Below the pieces are notes generated by a model. The model made no database searches and was not told the origin of the DNA. It saw nothing but the letters and a program-made list of their open reading frames with translations. A stretch of DNA of 64,000 bases from positions 766,583 through 830,582 of the forward strand of contig JXTC01000044.1 in the NCBI GenBank assembly GCA_002914845.1. Direction: 5' to 3'. Position numbers and translations under genes: made by a program. The DNA is from Trema orientale. Taxonomy: Eukaryota > Streptophyta > Magnoliopsida > Rosales > Cannabaceae. Positions 1 to 11,123 of this stretch are shown piece after piece (position 1 is the first letter of the stretch; the number at the start of each line of letters is the position of its first letter).

Positions 1-813
1 GCCCAAAAAAAAAAAAAAAAAGAAAAAGGAAGGGCTGAGAAACGTGAGATCCTTTATTACCTTCGGATTAGCTGATTACTAATTGTACCTTAGAGCTTGC
101 TTAACAACATTCATGCTTCTTTATTTTATGTTTTAAAAGTAAATTAAATGGTAAAGAGTATGATAAACTTCAGTTCCAAAATTTCACCTCCCTCATACCT
201 CTGTTCTCTAGGACTTGCATTCTCTTATTATTGTGTATGCTTGTGTGTGTGAGAATAATAGTGCATTTGTTTAACAGTGTCAGACAGCCTATGATGCTAA
301 AATACTAGTTGAATTGCCAGCTATCATCAGATTACATGTTGGAGTGTGGAGTCTATATAGCTAAACTTCATTACTCCTTTATTGGACTTTGATATATACA
401 TAGGGCTAACCAGGAATGTTCTTTTAGCAAGTGTCATTGTAAGTGAAACCTCTCATACAATGTACCCTGTGCCATTACTCTAGCTGTCCCACCTTATAAA
501 ACCACTCATGAATCATGACCATGAAAAGCCATATCCTTTTCCTTGAAATATCATAAGTCATATTACATCATCGTAATTACAAGGAATCTGAAGCTCACTT
601 AAAGAAATCATTCAAATTGGCCCTCGTTTTCTCAAACTTCTTCCATATTCACTCCCTCACTTGAAAAGCAAGTAATCTTTTTTCTTTTTCTCCTTTTTAG
701 TAAAATCAACCCAAGTTACATCTTTTCAAGCAAACCCCATGCATCTTTCCCATATCCCAATGCTGAACGAAACGTATCTGAGATTTCATGCCCAAGAAAG
801 AAACCAATTCAAG
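1..813. other. Intergenic DNA upstream of the DVL/RTFL gene
   Basis: No coding region was found. The left edge starts in an A-run. The stretch is AT-rich without an obvious transposon end. Its last few hundred bases are presumably the promoter of the small gene at 937. Confidence 0.5.
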
Positions 814-820
814 TATATAA
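814..820 (+). promoter_or_regulatory. TATA box of the DVL/RTFL gene
   Basis: TATATAA lies about 120 bases before the ATG at 937, a normal distance for a plant core promoter plus a short leader. The leader between them has no upstream ATG that opens a long frame. Confidence 0.55.
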
Positions 821-936
821 ATTCATGAACTCCTCACTCAAGACTCAAGAGACTCAAGTCTAGCCATATACATAGCTCTTAGTTAGTGAGCTTCTTCTTT
901 AGAGTTTTCAAATTAGCTAGCTTTGTGTAAGCAAGC

Positions 937-1104
937 ATGGCCGAAATCCAGCTTCAAAAAAGGAGTTTCACCAACACAAAGAGAAAGGGAAATGGCTTCT
1001 CAAGAAAGTGTGCAACTTTGGTTAAGGAACAACGAGCTAGGATTTACGTTCTTCGTCGCTGCGCCACCATGTTACTCTGCTGGTACATTCATGGAGATGA
1101 GTAG
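937..1104 (+). CDS. DVL/RTFL family small signalling peptide (55 aa)
   Basis: A single-exon frame starts at the ATG at 937 and ends at the TAG at 1102-1104. The N-terminal half is basic and variable. Residues about 23-50 carry the RTF domain that defines the DEVIL/ROTUNDIFOLIA-FOUR-LIKE family: KCATLVKEQRAR is followed by YVLRRCATMLLCW, with the expected Cys-Ala, Val-Lys-Glu-Gln-Arg-Ala-Arg and Arg-Arg-Cys residues. Family members are land-plant peptides of about 40-140 residues. In Arabidopsis, overexpression alters cell proliferation and organ shape, and several members locate to the plasma membrane. Another frame over the same bases is slightly longer, but only this one carries the family motif. 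The family is clear from the motif. Which of the many paralogues it is cannot be told from the window. Confidence 0.9.
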   Translation: MAEIQLQKRSFTNTKRKGNGFSRKCATLVKEQRARIYVLRRCATMLLCWYIHGDE

Positions 1105-3399
1105 GCCATACATACATACATACCTATAACTATATGCATACATATATTCATATATGAATATACTTATACATAAAATCATAAAGGGAAAAAAAATTGGAAT
1201 GAAGATTTTCCACTGCACTGGTCTTCCGGAGTTTGGTTTTATGGACAGCAGCACTAGTGTGGTGGCTTTACTAATTTGTACTTCTTCACAATGTGTGTCC
1301 CTTCTGTTTTTTGACCTCATTTGGCGCATTTGTTCCAAAGGGTTTTTAAAGGGCATGCAATGCAAAGAAGTTTCTTGCCACCACATATACATATATCTTA
1401 TATGCATGCATGCATACATATAATAAATATGTATGTATACATATTATATGTTTATGTGTATTATGAATTTGTATATGCTTGCTTTTTAACCAAGCCAGGA
1501 ATGTCGTGGTGGTGGAGTGCTACAGACGAAGCACACGCATTGTATTTATTATCCTAGAAGCCGGCTCGTGAGATGAATTGCGGGGTCACGTGATATTGAA
1601 CCTGTTAAACAATTTGGAGAGCTTGTACGTACAATGGATAATTTGTTCTTTGTTGAATTGGCTTTTTTTTTTTTTTTTCACTTAAGAAAGTTTGAAGCAA
1701 CGTAAGAACTACCACTATTTTTTTTTTTTTTTTCAATGGACGACCGGTTCTCCTCATGGGGTCCTGGTCTAGTTTTCTGAGGTGCTCTCGCAGCAGTTCA
1801 ATGTATTTCTTGTAATAAGTTTAAGGTTTGTGGACAATAACATTTCCACCAGTGTTTTTAGCCTAATTGTGTACTTTGCTTTTTGTTTTTTGTTTTTTTT
1901 TTTTTTGTTTTTTGTTTTTAATTTTTTTTATATAAATTATCAATACAAATTTTATAGTTAGGTGTCAATTATGATGGCAACCAAGCTATTTCATATTGTT
2001 AATGAAAATTTTGATTTTCGTTATGTATAATGTTTGTGGTCCATATCATCGATGTATCATAGTAAATGTATACTGGTCCTCCTAATCACTTTGAAAAAGG
2101 TTTCTATCTTTACCTTTTTACCATTTCCTTACTCATCCTTTAAAACAACCGTACATTAAGAAAGATTGAGCTTAACAATTTTAAGGGTTTAAAGACCAAA
2201 ATAAAAAATCGTAAAATTAAAGGACTATAATAAGGGGCAATTTTTAGGGTTTTTTTTTCAACAAAAAAATTAAAAAAAAAAACTCAAGCCGTAATTGCCT
2301 AATTCCTTAGCAGATTGGATGGTTCTTTAGTAAGCGATTTTGGGTGCTATTGTCCGATTACATCATTCATAGAATTAAAATTAAGTTTATTGTTTTTCTT
2401 TTTTTGGGGTCGAAATTCGAATCCACATCACAAAATAAACTAAACTCTAAACACATAAAATATTAAGAAAACTAATTCATTCCATAATAGAAGTTATTTG
2501 TTTATATAATTCTTAATTCACTAAAAAGTCTTTCATAGAAAAATCACAATATTAGCAATTGAGTTTTATAGTTCATCTCATGGTAAAGTCTTATAACTAA
2601 TGGTGTTCATAATTAAAACTTCACAATACTTGTCATTACATAAATAAAACTCCAAACAAGTATGTTCGCAAAATTCAGGTAATCTTTTTGTTTTCTAACT
2701 TGGTCATTGGTAAGTTGAAACCATTCCAAAAACCGATAAGAATATCCATCACTAATTTTGCGGAGTCATTTACTTTCTATTGTTACTAGTATATATGAGT
2801 AGTGTGTTGGTATATGAATAGAATTAAACTTATTGCAAATAAAATAATCATATGCACGTTTGGGATACCGATAGCATTATTCTAATTCTAATAGTATTAA
2901 TGTTGGAGGTATATTGTGACGAAGTGGGTTTGCTTAAATGATAAGAGCACCTACTACTTAGAATTAGATCATTAGTTAAGCTGGAGGTATATTTATTTAC
3001 CACTCTATTGTGACTTAAATATTGAGAAGACTTAAATATTGGAAAGAAAAGAAGATGAGAGAACAAAAATGATAGATAAAAGGGTTGATTATTATTTTAT
3101 AAGAAGAGAAATGCACATTTTTTTAATGTCCAAGTAGTGAGACGAGAATGTAACCAATGTGCAAAAAAAGAGTGGATTTGGATTGGCGAGATGCATAACC
3201 AAAATGATGATTCAGCGAAAAAGAAAAAGAAAAAAAGAAAAAAGAAAAAGTGATGAGAACAATAAGAGTGACACATGCACAGGTGAGTGTATGGGTGAGT
3301 AACAGAATTTGTGGGCTAAGAAATGACACGCCAATTCTAACAAAACAACACCAAAAAAGATTAACCAAACCATGTTATCCATTGCAGACAGACCCACGA
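1105..3399. other. Intergenic DNA between the DVL/RTFL and S1-domain genes
   Basis: No gene was found. The first 400 bases are simple, with ATACATA-type repeats near 1100-1160 and 1385-1450. Long T-runs lie at 1664-1680, 1718-1733 and 1880-1912. The segment 2066-2160 resembles part of an intron of the next gene. Around 3210-3250 there is an A/G-rich run. The last 200 bases should hold the promoter and leader of the S1-domain gene; no convincing TATA box was seen. Confidence 0.5.
2066..2160 (+). repeat. Dispersed repeat, copy 1 (second copy in an S1-gene intron)
   Basis: This segment aligns by eye in the same orientation with 5685-5775. Shared stretches include TGGTCCTCCTAAT, TTTCTATCTTT, a TTTTACC word and CATCCTTTA in the same order and spacing. 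Neither copy has recognisable ends. It could be a local duplication or two fragments of an old transposon. Confidence 0.55.
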
Positions 3400-6300
3400 A
3401 TGCTTACTCTTCTTTCTCGCCAAAACTGGACCCCGAAAATGCCCATCTTCACTGCAACACCTCCTCCTTCGCTGGGTTCAGTCCCAACCCACATTTCCTT
3501 TCTCTCCCACCTCTTAACAGGCCCCGATGTCTCCTCCTCTTCTTCTTCTTGTTCTCTGCCAATCCCATACTCGAGTGTTTCAAAGGTTTCCCATAAATTT
3601 TTGGGGCGCAGAAGGCCTCTGGTGTGCGCCGCGAGTGAGGTCTCCTCCAAGGCTTTTGAACGTCCGGACAGAGAAGCTGGTCAAGCCGCCGCAGCCGCTA
3701 GAGCCCTTCAAGAAGCTGCAGCAGCCGCCGCCGCCGCCGCCTCGCCCGACGCCATTCGACTAGCTCGGGTGCGTTGTGTCTTTTTCGGTTATTATTCTAA
3801 ACTCTGTTTCTGTTATCTGGCCAAAAATGGAATTAGTTTATACTATAGCTAGCTTCTATCTTTGGTTGAAGCATGTTATGAATTAAATGATGGGTTTTAA
3901 TGGGTTTTTTCTTTTCTTAGATGTTAAAGCCAAAAATGTGAGTTATGAATTGAATTTAGCTGCTTTTGAAGGTGGAAGTAAGAAAAGAATGGAGTTTTTT
4001 TTTTTTTGACTGAGGTTATCAAGAAGTTTCAGTCTAGTGTGACTTTGTGGTTTTGCTTTTTATTTTATTTTTATTTTTAATCTAATTAGTCTGAGCTGGT
4101 CTGATGCCCTATGAAAGAGCTAGTTTTTTCGTCTATCGTCAGATCTTTGGTGTTTTCTTTTTCTTCAGTATTTTTTGGGAGACATTGTCCTATATCTTTC
4201 TTTATTCCTTTTGTCTATAGATCTTTTTTGAAAACAGTACAATGGGATATTTGGAATGACTTGCTCAGCTGTGTTCTAATTGTGAAGATCACATTTTCAT
4301 GCATGTTATTGCAAGCAGAAGAAGGGGTGCTTGCGCTTCAATTTTTTGTCGAAAGTTAAATGTTTTAAAATATGATAATTTGGGTAAAACTTCAAATTTT
4401 GATGCTTGTATTTCTTCATAAGTTGATAGAGAGATAATTGAGATCATTTGACTCTTGCAAAAAGAATATTTAACCAAAACTTCCATATGAAATGCCTTTG
4501 TCTCTCTTTTATCTGTTGAAATAATTTCGTAGCTAGAATAAAAGATGGTAAGAAAAGGGAAGTGATTTATTGTTAGAAAAGTGTTCTATGGTTAGTCTGA
4601 GTTCATTTATTTACTTTGTAATTTCTCGACAGTTATAGAGTTAGTTGAGCTAATACTTGGTTTCTGCTAAGAAGTAGAGGTCTGCTGATTGGAAGGCAGC
4701 AAGGAATTACAATGATGGTAGACTCATTTATGAGGGCAGGATTGAAGGTTTTAATAATGGAGGGTTGCTGGTTCGTTTCCGTACTTTAGTCGGTTTTCTC
4801 CCATTTCCACAGCTGAGCCCTTCACATTTTTGTATAGGTATTATTTTCTTGTTCGCTTTTGGTGTTACATATTCTATTTACTTTAATGGATTTTGATAGC
4901 TCCAGATGCGTCTATAGCATTAGGGCCATCCACAACAGTGGTCCCACGTAGGTTCCACTGTTAGGACATGCGTGATGGACGACTCTGATACTGACATATA
5001 CACGTCAGTACGTAGCAGGCTTCATACTTTTATTTCATTCTTATTTTTTATTACGAATTTCATTTGAAAAAAAAAAAAAAAGCTTGGTCTGAATTAAGGA
5101 AGAAGTGAAGTTGATGTAGGGGCATCACTTGAATACAAGGATGAGGCTATGTGGCCTAGGCCTCGAAGAAGGCCTAGACCCATACGTAAGGATCTTCGAA
5201 AAAGGGCCTAAATTGGTAAAGCCTGAAGAGCGCGCTTTTGGGCCTAATCCTGAGTGACTGGATTAGATTGCGCTTCCCCCAACATTTGCAACTTTTGGGA
5301 TTATTGGTTGCCTCTGTTATATATTTACTTTTGGGATTATTGGTTGCCTCTGTTATATATTTTTTGGCATCGGAGCTGGAACACGTAGAGCCCGAAGAGT
5401 GCACTCTTGAGCCTAGTACTGAGTGATTAATATGATTTGATTGCGCCTCTTCTAATAGATGCAACTTTTGGGATGATTGGTTGCATATGCCCTACAACAG
5501 AAGTGTTGTATGCTCTCCATTGTTAATGCTTTTAGTGTCAATATATTTTTCAATGTACTTTGATCTGGTTTACAATCACTGGTTAACATTTTCAGTTTTT
5601 CAACAGTTACTTAAGACAACAGCAGGTAGTAGCACTGAGAGTACTTTTTGTCAAATAGAATTAGCTTATGGAAAAATTTAAGTTGGTCCTCCTAATAACT
5701 TTTGAAAGGCTTTCTATCTTTTCTGTTTTACCTTTTCCCTATTCATCCTTTATGACAATCCTGCATAGAAATTTAGTGCTTCCATTGCGTTTTTCTAGTT
5801 TCCATCATAGCCTTCTGTTAAAAATATTATGTGACAATTCTAAGTGTTTCAGAATGCATTTCTGTAAACTTCTGATTCAAACATACTTTTAGATTCTGTA
5901 TTGTGCATACCAAGTTTTTCATGCTGATGGCTATACATACTGTCGGTTGAATAAATTGTTTTTAACCTACTTTATTTTGTCACATGTAGAACCACGCAGA
6001 AGTCCCCAAGAGGTGGCAAGAAGCTTAACTGGTTCACTTATATCGGTGAAGGTATTGAATTTGTTTTGCCTTATAATATTTTGTAGGATTATTTAGTTAG
6101 TAAAAACATATTATTTAAACATTATGAGTATTAAAGATGTAGAACCAAAGCCTGTAAATAACTTTTCTCATTGTGACTTCACTGGAAAAGATTTAGCTTC
6201 TTTCATGATGAGTATTCATAAAGTGATAAGCATTGAATAGCTGAGATCTCTACTTATTTAAGTTTGATATTTCAGGTAATCCAAGTGAATGAGGAGAAGA

Positions 6301-8490
6301 GAAAATTGATTTTTTCTGAAAAGGAAGCTGTCTGGTCAAAGTTTTCTGATCAAGTTAACATAGGGGATATTTTTGAAGGGAAGGTGGGTTCCTTGGAGGA
6401 TTATGGTGCATTCGTTCACTTACGATTTCCCGATGGTAATTTTATTTTCCTCTTAAAATCTGTTACTTGATTTGCATTGTATTTGAAATTCACAAATTAC
6501 CATCTGTTCAACAATTCTGAAACAGGTCTTTATCATCTCACTGGACTGGTGCATGTTTCAGAGGTTTCATGGGATCTAGTGCAGGATGTAAGAGATATTC
6601 TGACTGAGGGCGATGAAGTAAGGGTCAAAGTTCTTAGTATTGATAGGTTAGCCTTTGCTGTACCCTACATCACTATGTTCAATTACTGAAAGTTCTTAGT
6701 TTCTAAGATTTGAACCTAAAACTTACATATATATATCCTCTTGCCCTCTAATCCGTCTTGTCTTTTCCCCTTTGCATGTTACTTTCGATGTACTGTATTC
6801 TTGATGTGGTCATCTCTTGCTTAACTCCTTCGGGAAAAAGTACATTTAACCAATGAATTTTGCCCTGAAGAAAAGGTGTTTCCTTGACCAGTCTTATTCC
6901 TTATATATCTTAGTATTGGAATTCCTTAGTGTTTCCTTGACCAATGTATCTTAGTGTTTCCTTGACCAATGTATTGGAATTCTCGCATGACGTAGCAGGA
7001 GACGTTGTCCCTTTCCGATTAAGCTGCTCTTGCTTTATTAGCATCCCCTCTCCCACTTCTTCCCCCGAAAGGATGAAAAGTCTGGCTTGACGACCCAACC
7101 TGTGAAATTTTTTTTGCAGCTCTTAGCTAGCTGTTTGAATAGACAACAAAGTTTCTGGTGTAATATTTCAAGAACTTTCTTGGTAAATACAACAAATTTT
7201 AGGACTGAAAAATCTCCTTTTCTTAAATGTAATCTCTAGATTTTGTTTCCTTGCATTATGGAAGGGGAAAAGGAGAATCTGTTGACAACATTGACATTGA
7301 CCGCATCATATTTTAACTCTCGAGTTTCACTTATTGTCTTTTTACAAATTTTATTCTGTAGCTAGAAGTACTTGAGTCTCGAGTTTCACTTATTGTCTTT
7401 TTACAGATTTTACTCTGTACTAGAGGTCCTTGAGTTTTAATTAAGAGTTCTATGCAGAGAAAAGGCAAGGATGACGCTGTCAATCAAACAGTTAGAAGAA
7501 GATCCACTTCTAGAAACTTTGGATAAAGTAATACCACAGGTTTGTAATATGATAATCTTAACATAATTTTTGGTCTTACTATTTATTCCCTTGCCCTTGC
7601 AGAAACGATGTCTTTTCCTTTCAAATATTGATGAATTTGATGTCACAGGAAGCCGCAGCTAGTTCTGATTCATTGAGCAATAGTGATAGCAGTAACATTG
7701 AACCTCTTCCAGGACTTGAAACTATATTTGAAGAGCTACTAAAGGAAGATGGGTATGATTCCATTATTTCTCGAGTCATCGAGAGTTTTCAGCCTCAAAA
7801 TTTGATAGATTCTAGTACAAGAATTCTGTTGAGCATTGACCACTTCTATTCTTCGTATTGAATGAACCAAATTCACAATCCTAAATTCTCTTTCCTTTTG
7901 TTCCAAATAAATTGACACTTGCTACTTTGTTCTGCCTTGTTTTTCTGTGATATAACTGATTCAGCATAGGTGACGTGAGAATCACTCGTCAAGGTTTTGA
8001 GAAACGGGTGGTTTCACAGGATCTGCAACTTTGGCTTTCCAATGTGAGTACCTTCTTCTTTCCTTCATGGCCTGAAAACCCCACATTCCTCATCATTTTG
8101 TGTCACTGCTGCAGGCACCTGCTACTAACCAGAAGTTTACACTTCTTGCTCGTGCTGGAAGACAGGTGAGTTCCAATCAATTAAATACCCGATATCACCT
8201 ATTCACCCGAAGTGATCATCATCAGGAGCTTTTGATTAAATTAAGATAGTACAGTCCCCAATATCACATGGTATTATGTGATTGGGCAGTGATCATATTA
8301 CACCAATGGATATAGCCCTTCTTCCAATTTTTTTTGCCTTCCCTTCTCTTGCTTTCTATCATTTACAAATTAAATTCTTGTTAATAGGATATGTTTGCGG
8401 TTACAGGTGCAAGAAATACAACTGACAACATCACTTGATCAGGAAGGTATCAAAAAGGCATTGCAGCGAGTTTTGGAACGAGTACCGTGA
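3400..8490 (+). CDS. SRRP1: Chloroplast S1 RNA-binding domain protein (SRRP1-like), ten exons
   Basis: Exons: 3400-3768, 4678-4837, 5990-6051, 6276-6435, 6526-6646, 7458-7539, 7649-7752, 7965-8043, 8115-8165 and 8407-8490. All have GT..AG borders, and the phases join to 423 codons plus TGA. A later in-frame ATG at 3439 would give 410 residues. The first 60 residues are Ser/Pro-rich and poor in acids, like a plastid transit peptide; an alanine run follows (about residues 88-117). Exon 2 encodes a first S1-type fold (YEGRIEGFNNGGLLVRF). Exons 4-6 encode a canonical S1 domain, from GDIFEGKVGSLEDYGAFVHL through LVHVSEVSW to RMTLSIKQLEEDP. The C-terminus ends in KKALQRVLERVP. Arabidopsis At3g23700 (SRRP1), which binds chloroplast RNA, has the same plan; PDE338 is a relative. 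The two-S1 plastid class is secure, while SRRP1 orthology is from memory. The exon-2 acceptor is the least certain border. Confidence 0.88.
4920..5010 (+). mobile_element. Possible Tourist-like MITE end inside intron 2
   Basis: TTA at 4920-4922 is followed by GGGCCATCCACAACAGTGG, which resembles the end of PIF/Harbinger MITEs that insert at TTA. A matching right end was not found before exon 3, so it may be truncated or only a resemblance. Confidence 0.3.
5289..5362 (+). repeat. Tandem duplication in intron 2 of the S1 gene
   Basis: Two adjacent copies of a unit of about 37 bases both read ACTTTTGGGATTATTGGTTG and continue CCTCTGTTATATATTT. A partial third copy of the first words recurs at about 5463. 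It is intronic and does not alter the protein. Confidence 0.8.
5685..5775 (+). repeat. Dispersed repeat, copy 2 (intron 2 of the S1 gene)
   Basis: This is the intronic partner of 2066-2160. The same ordered words are shared, beginning TTGGTCCTCCTAAT. It lies about 215 bases before exon 3. Confidence 0.5.
6928..6978 (+). repeat. Short tandem duplication in intron 5
   Basis: The word TTAGTGTTTCCTTGACCAAT is repeated with a period of about 28 bases in the large intron between exons 5 and 6 of the S1 gene. No function is evident. Confidence 0.7.
7318..7437 (+). repeat. Tandem duplication just before exon 6
   Basis: Two copies of a unit of about 60 bases begin CTCGAGTTTCACTTATTGTC and continue through TTTTTACA. 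The second copy ends about 20 bases before the exon 6 acceptor at 7456-7457, so the duplication lies in the branch-point region. Confidence 0.75.
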
Positions 8491-9443
8491 TCAATATCTT
8501 GTTCTATAGTTTTCAATCGTCCCATGGTTGTGGTTCTCTTTTTGTACAGAAGTATTTGTGACATGCATTATTTTGTCCCAATAAGCTGTACAAGTTGATA
8601 TAGGTAAATTGTTCCAACAATTTTTCTTTTCGGCTCTTCATATCTTGTAACAATTTTTTTTAATATAACAAAAGGAATATGATATATCCACATCCTAGTT
8701 ACGGATGGTATTATTATAGGAGACTGACTTGTTTCAATAAGCTATTGCTTAAGGTGGAAGGCAGTTGCATGATGAAATTTTTATGTGCTAAATTGTTTTT
8801 ACAGAGAGCTTTGCTGCTCCCTGTAAATTTTGGGTTCAGAGGGAGACGATTTGTATCGAAAAAGAAATGTAAGAGACCCGAGTCCAATAAAGCGGACTGG
8901 TGAATGTCATGTTTGTATATTCTATTTATCTATTTACTAAAAAAAGTAACATAGTTTTTAAAATGCATACTTATCATTATATAATAGTTTTATTGCTCAA
9001 AAACAATATTCACATTGAATTTTCATTTGTAAATCACAACAATGGAACCCTTTTTTTTTTTTTTTTTTTCAGTTAGAGAAATCAGTTAGAGAAAGGAAAT
9101 TCAAACTTAGGACCTCTTCGTCCATAGGATAAGACGAGTTTTGACTATAAGAACAGTTAAGACGTATGAATTAATTAAAGCACGAGCAAAGAATATAGAA
9201 GTCTGATTACCAAAATAAATAAAAGGAATCCGTTAGTTTAAAAAAAAATAATAATAACGAGAAGAAATTTTAATCAGCATAAGCGATATATCTTAGTAGC
9301 ATATTCAGGCAACAAAATATTGCAATAACAAATGGAAAGACAATTACTTACTTAAAAAGTCATAATGCATGCTCCAAAAAGTTAACAAACCTAAAGAAAC
9401 TAAAAAAAGACATATTTTAGTCCATATATAGCTCATGTCCTCA
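8491..9443. other. Intergenic DNA between convergent genes
   Basis: This holds the 3' UTR and end of the S1-domain gene, with TTGTAATAA-like and AATAAAG-like words, and then AT-rich DNA. A T-run lies at about 9052-9071. The frame at 8679-8903 has no recognisable motif and is probably not coding. Confidence 0.45.
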
Positions 9444-10021
9444 TTATAGAAGATTTACATTATTATATAACATAAAGCCTACTATTCTCCATCCTCTAAA
9501 ATACATGAAACAACATGAAACATGTTGTTTCTTCTCTTCGTTCGGCAAGCTAAAAAACACTCTCAACAAGCCATGCTCTCCAGACAAGATTTGAGCAGCT
9601 CGAACGACTTGTAATCCAGTTAAACCTTCGACTTTGTTCAACTCACTTGGAAGTTTAGCCTGCAAATCAGCCAACTCCCTGTAGCTTGACAAAACAGTAT
9701 CAATGAGAACACCGATTTTTTTGTCTCATCAGTGAAAAAGAAGCTGCCAGATTCCTGAAATTTTCGCTCGTTTCTTCCGAATTAGCATGCTTTGGAAATC
9801 TACCCGAGCCACCATTAGCATTGATTTTTCGCCGCTTTCTACTCGTTTGTTGAGCAAATGATGATGATTCTTTGTAGTCTTTCAAACTTAAGGATGCAAG
9901 AGCATAACAAGCAGTCGATGCAGAAAAAAAATAGCATTAAGTATGATGCTTCATGAGGTTACTATAACAAGTACCTTCTTCTTCTTTGTAGACAGATATA
10001 GGCAAAGCGATTAGGAATCTT
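9444..10021 (-). pseudogene. Unrecognised basic, nuclear-looking gene fragment with a frame break
   Basis: On the minus strand an exon at 10021-9975 (acceptor TTGTAG, donor AG|GTAC) joins in phase to an exon starting at 9886 (acceptor TTAAG). The joined text reads KIPNRFAYICLQRRR then SLKDYKESSSFAQQ, with a basic RKRRK stretch that looks like a nuclear signal, and continues to SFSLMRQK. There the frame breaks at a run of seven A (forward T-run at 9716-9722). One frame over, the text continues as IGVLIDTVLSSYRELADLQA and ends near EEKKQHV. The two halves read as one Leu/Glu-rich helical protein if the run had six A. It may be a pseudogene, a sequencing error or a missed intron. A possible 5' exon ends at 10910 (donor GTAGGC). 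I do not recognise the family. Confidence 0.5.
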
Positions 10022-10194
10022 CTACAATGCACGAAATTAAGCTTGTTATCATATATATCTGTCATGCAAATAAACAGAGAACAATTGGAAATCAGATTAT
10101 GATGTACGTATAGATACTATAGGTATATGATTCATATGAATTAGATCATCAACACACGTGTGACTCTAAGTGATAAATTAAAACTTGAGAAAGT

Positions 10195-10270
10195 GTCAGC
10201 TAGTTAAGTGGGTAAAGTTTCTAGTGTTTGGCGTCGAATCCAAACGTCTGAGATCAAATCTCAATAAAAT
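10195..10270 (+). mobile_element. Possible tRNA-derived SINE fragment
   Basis: A box A-like TAGTTAAGTGGG is followed about 50 bases later by a box B-like GAGATCAAATCTC. This spacing is typical of plant tRNA-related SINEs. No target duplication was seen. Confidence 0.35.
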
Positions 10271-11123
10271 AACCTCCTGTGCTTAATCTACCAATTAAAA
10301 TATGAAAAATTTACCGAGGACTCAAAATCATCAACAAATCGAGCTTGGCAACTTGCATTAATTTGGTAAAGTGTTTTTTCTTTTTTCTTTTTTTTTTTTC
10401 GGTGGCTTGATTTAGTTTTTTGGGCACCAAATTTCACAATAATCAAGTCTAGGTGACTATTTGTCTCCATGAACGAATATAGTTATGTACAAACCAATCA
10501 ACTAAATCTCAAACACCAATAACTTAAAAAATAAATAAATAACAAATAAATAAGAGAATATGCCGGCAAAAATAAAATGAGAAGAGAAGGGAGGCAAAAC
10601 ATTAAAGCAGGAAAAAGCAGGATATTTCTCTGAAAATGTTTCCTGTTCTGTCATTATTTTGTAGCATAGAAAATCAGTCAAGTGGTTTCTTCAAGTTATG
10701 GTTCATGCATTGCCTCATATTGGAATACAGTTTAACCCAGTTGTGATTTGGATGAAATTGGTCATTTTCAAGTGATTTGGCTAAATTCTATGAAGAATGA
10801 AGAACCCAGAAAAAGCAACAACCGAAACATAAAAAGGTTACAAAAATGTAGCTCAAACAAAATTTAAAAAAAGTGCAGATAAGAAAATTAATCAAAGAGA
10901 GAGGCCTACCTGGCTGTGTTGGAAAATCTAGCTGGGGAGGAGAATGTGACCTAATATTGTATTCCGCGAAAGAAATGTTAGTAGGGATGCATTGGTAATG
11001 GTGCTCATAACTATGGAGTATGGAGAGAGAACTTTGGTACAAGTAAATCGATGGATGGTGGGAAATTAGAAAATTGGAATACTTCGAATTTCGATGTCAA
11101 ATTTGGATGTACCGCGCTCCAAC
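10271..11123. other. Intergenic DNA or intron upstream of the minus-strand fragment
   Basis: This is AT-rich. On the minus strand 11045-10910 can be read as an exon with a good donor, encoding text such as YQCIPTNISFAEYNIRSHS. It could be the 5' exon of the gene fragment at 9444-10021. No in-frame ATG was found close upstream, so it was not called as coding. Confidence 0.3.

Noticed and set aside
1072..1557. Overlapping frames on both strands downstream of the DVL/RTFL gene
   Set aside because: They consist largely of ATACATA-type simple repeats and have no motif. The sequence is more likely 3' UTR and spacer.
3212..3397. Minus-strand frames rich in Phe and Ser before the S1 gene
   Set aside because: They arise from an A/G-rich run read on the other strand, with no conserved residues.
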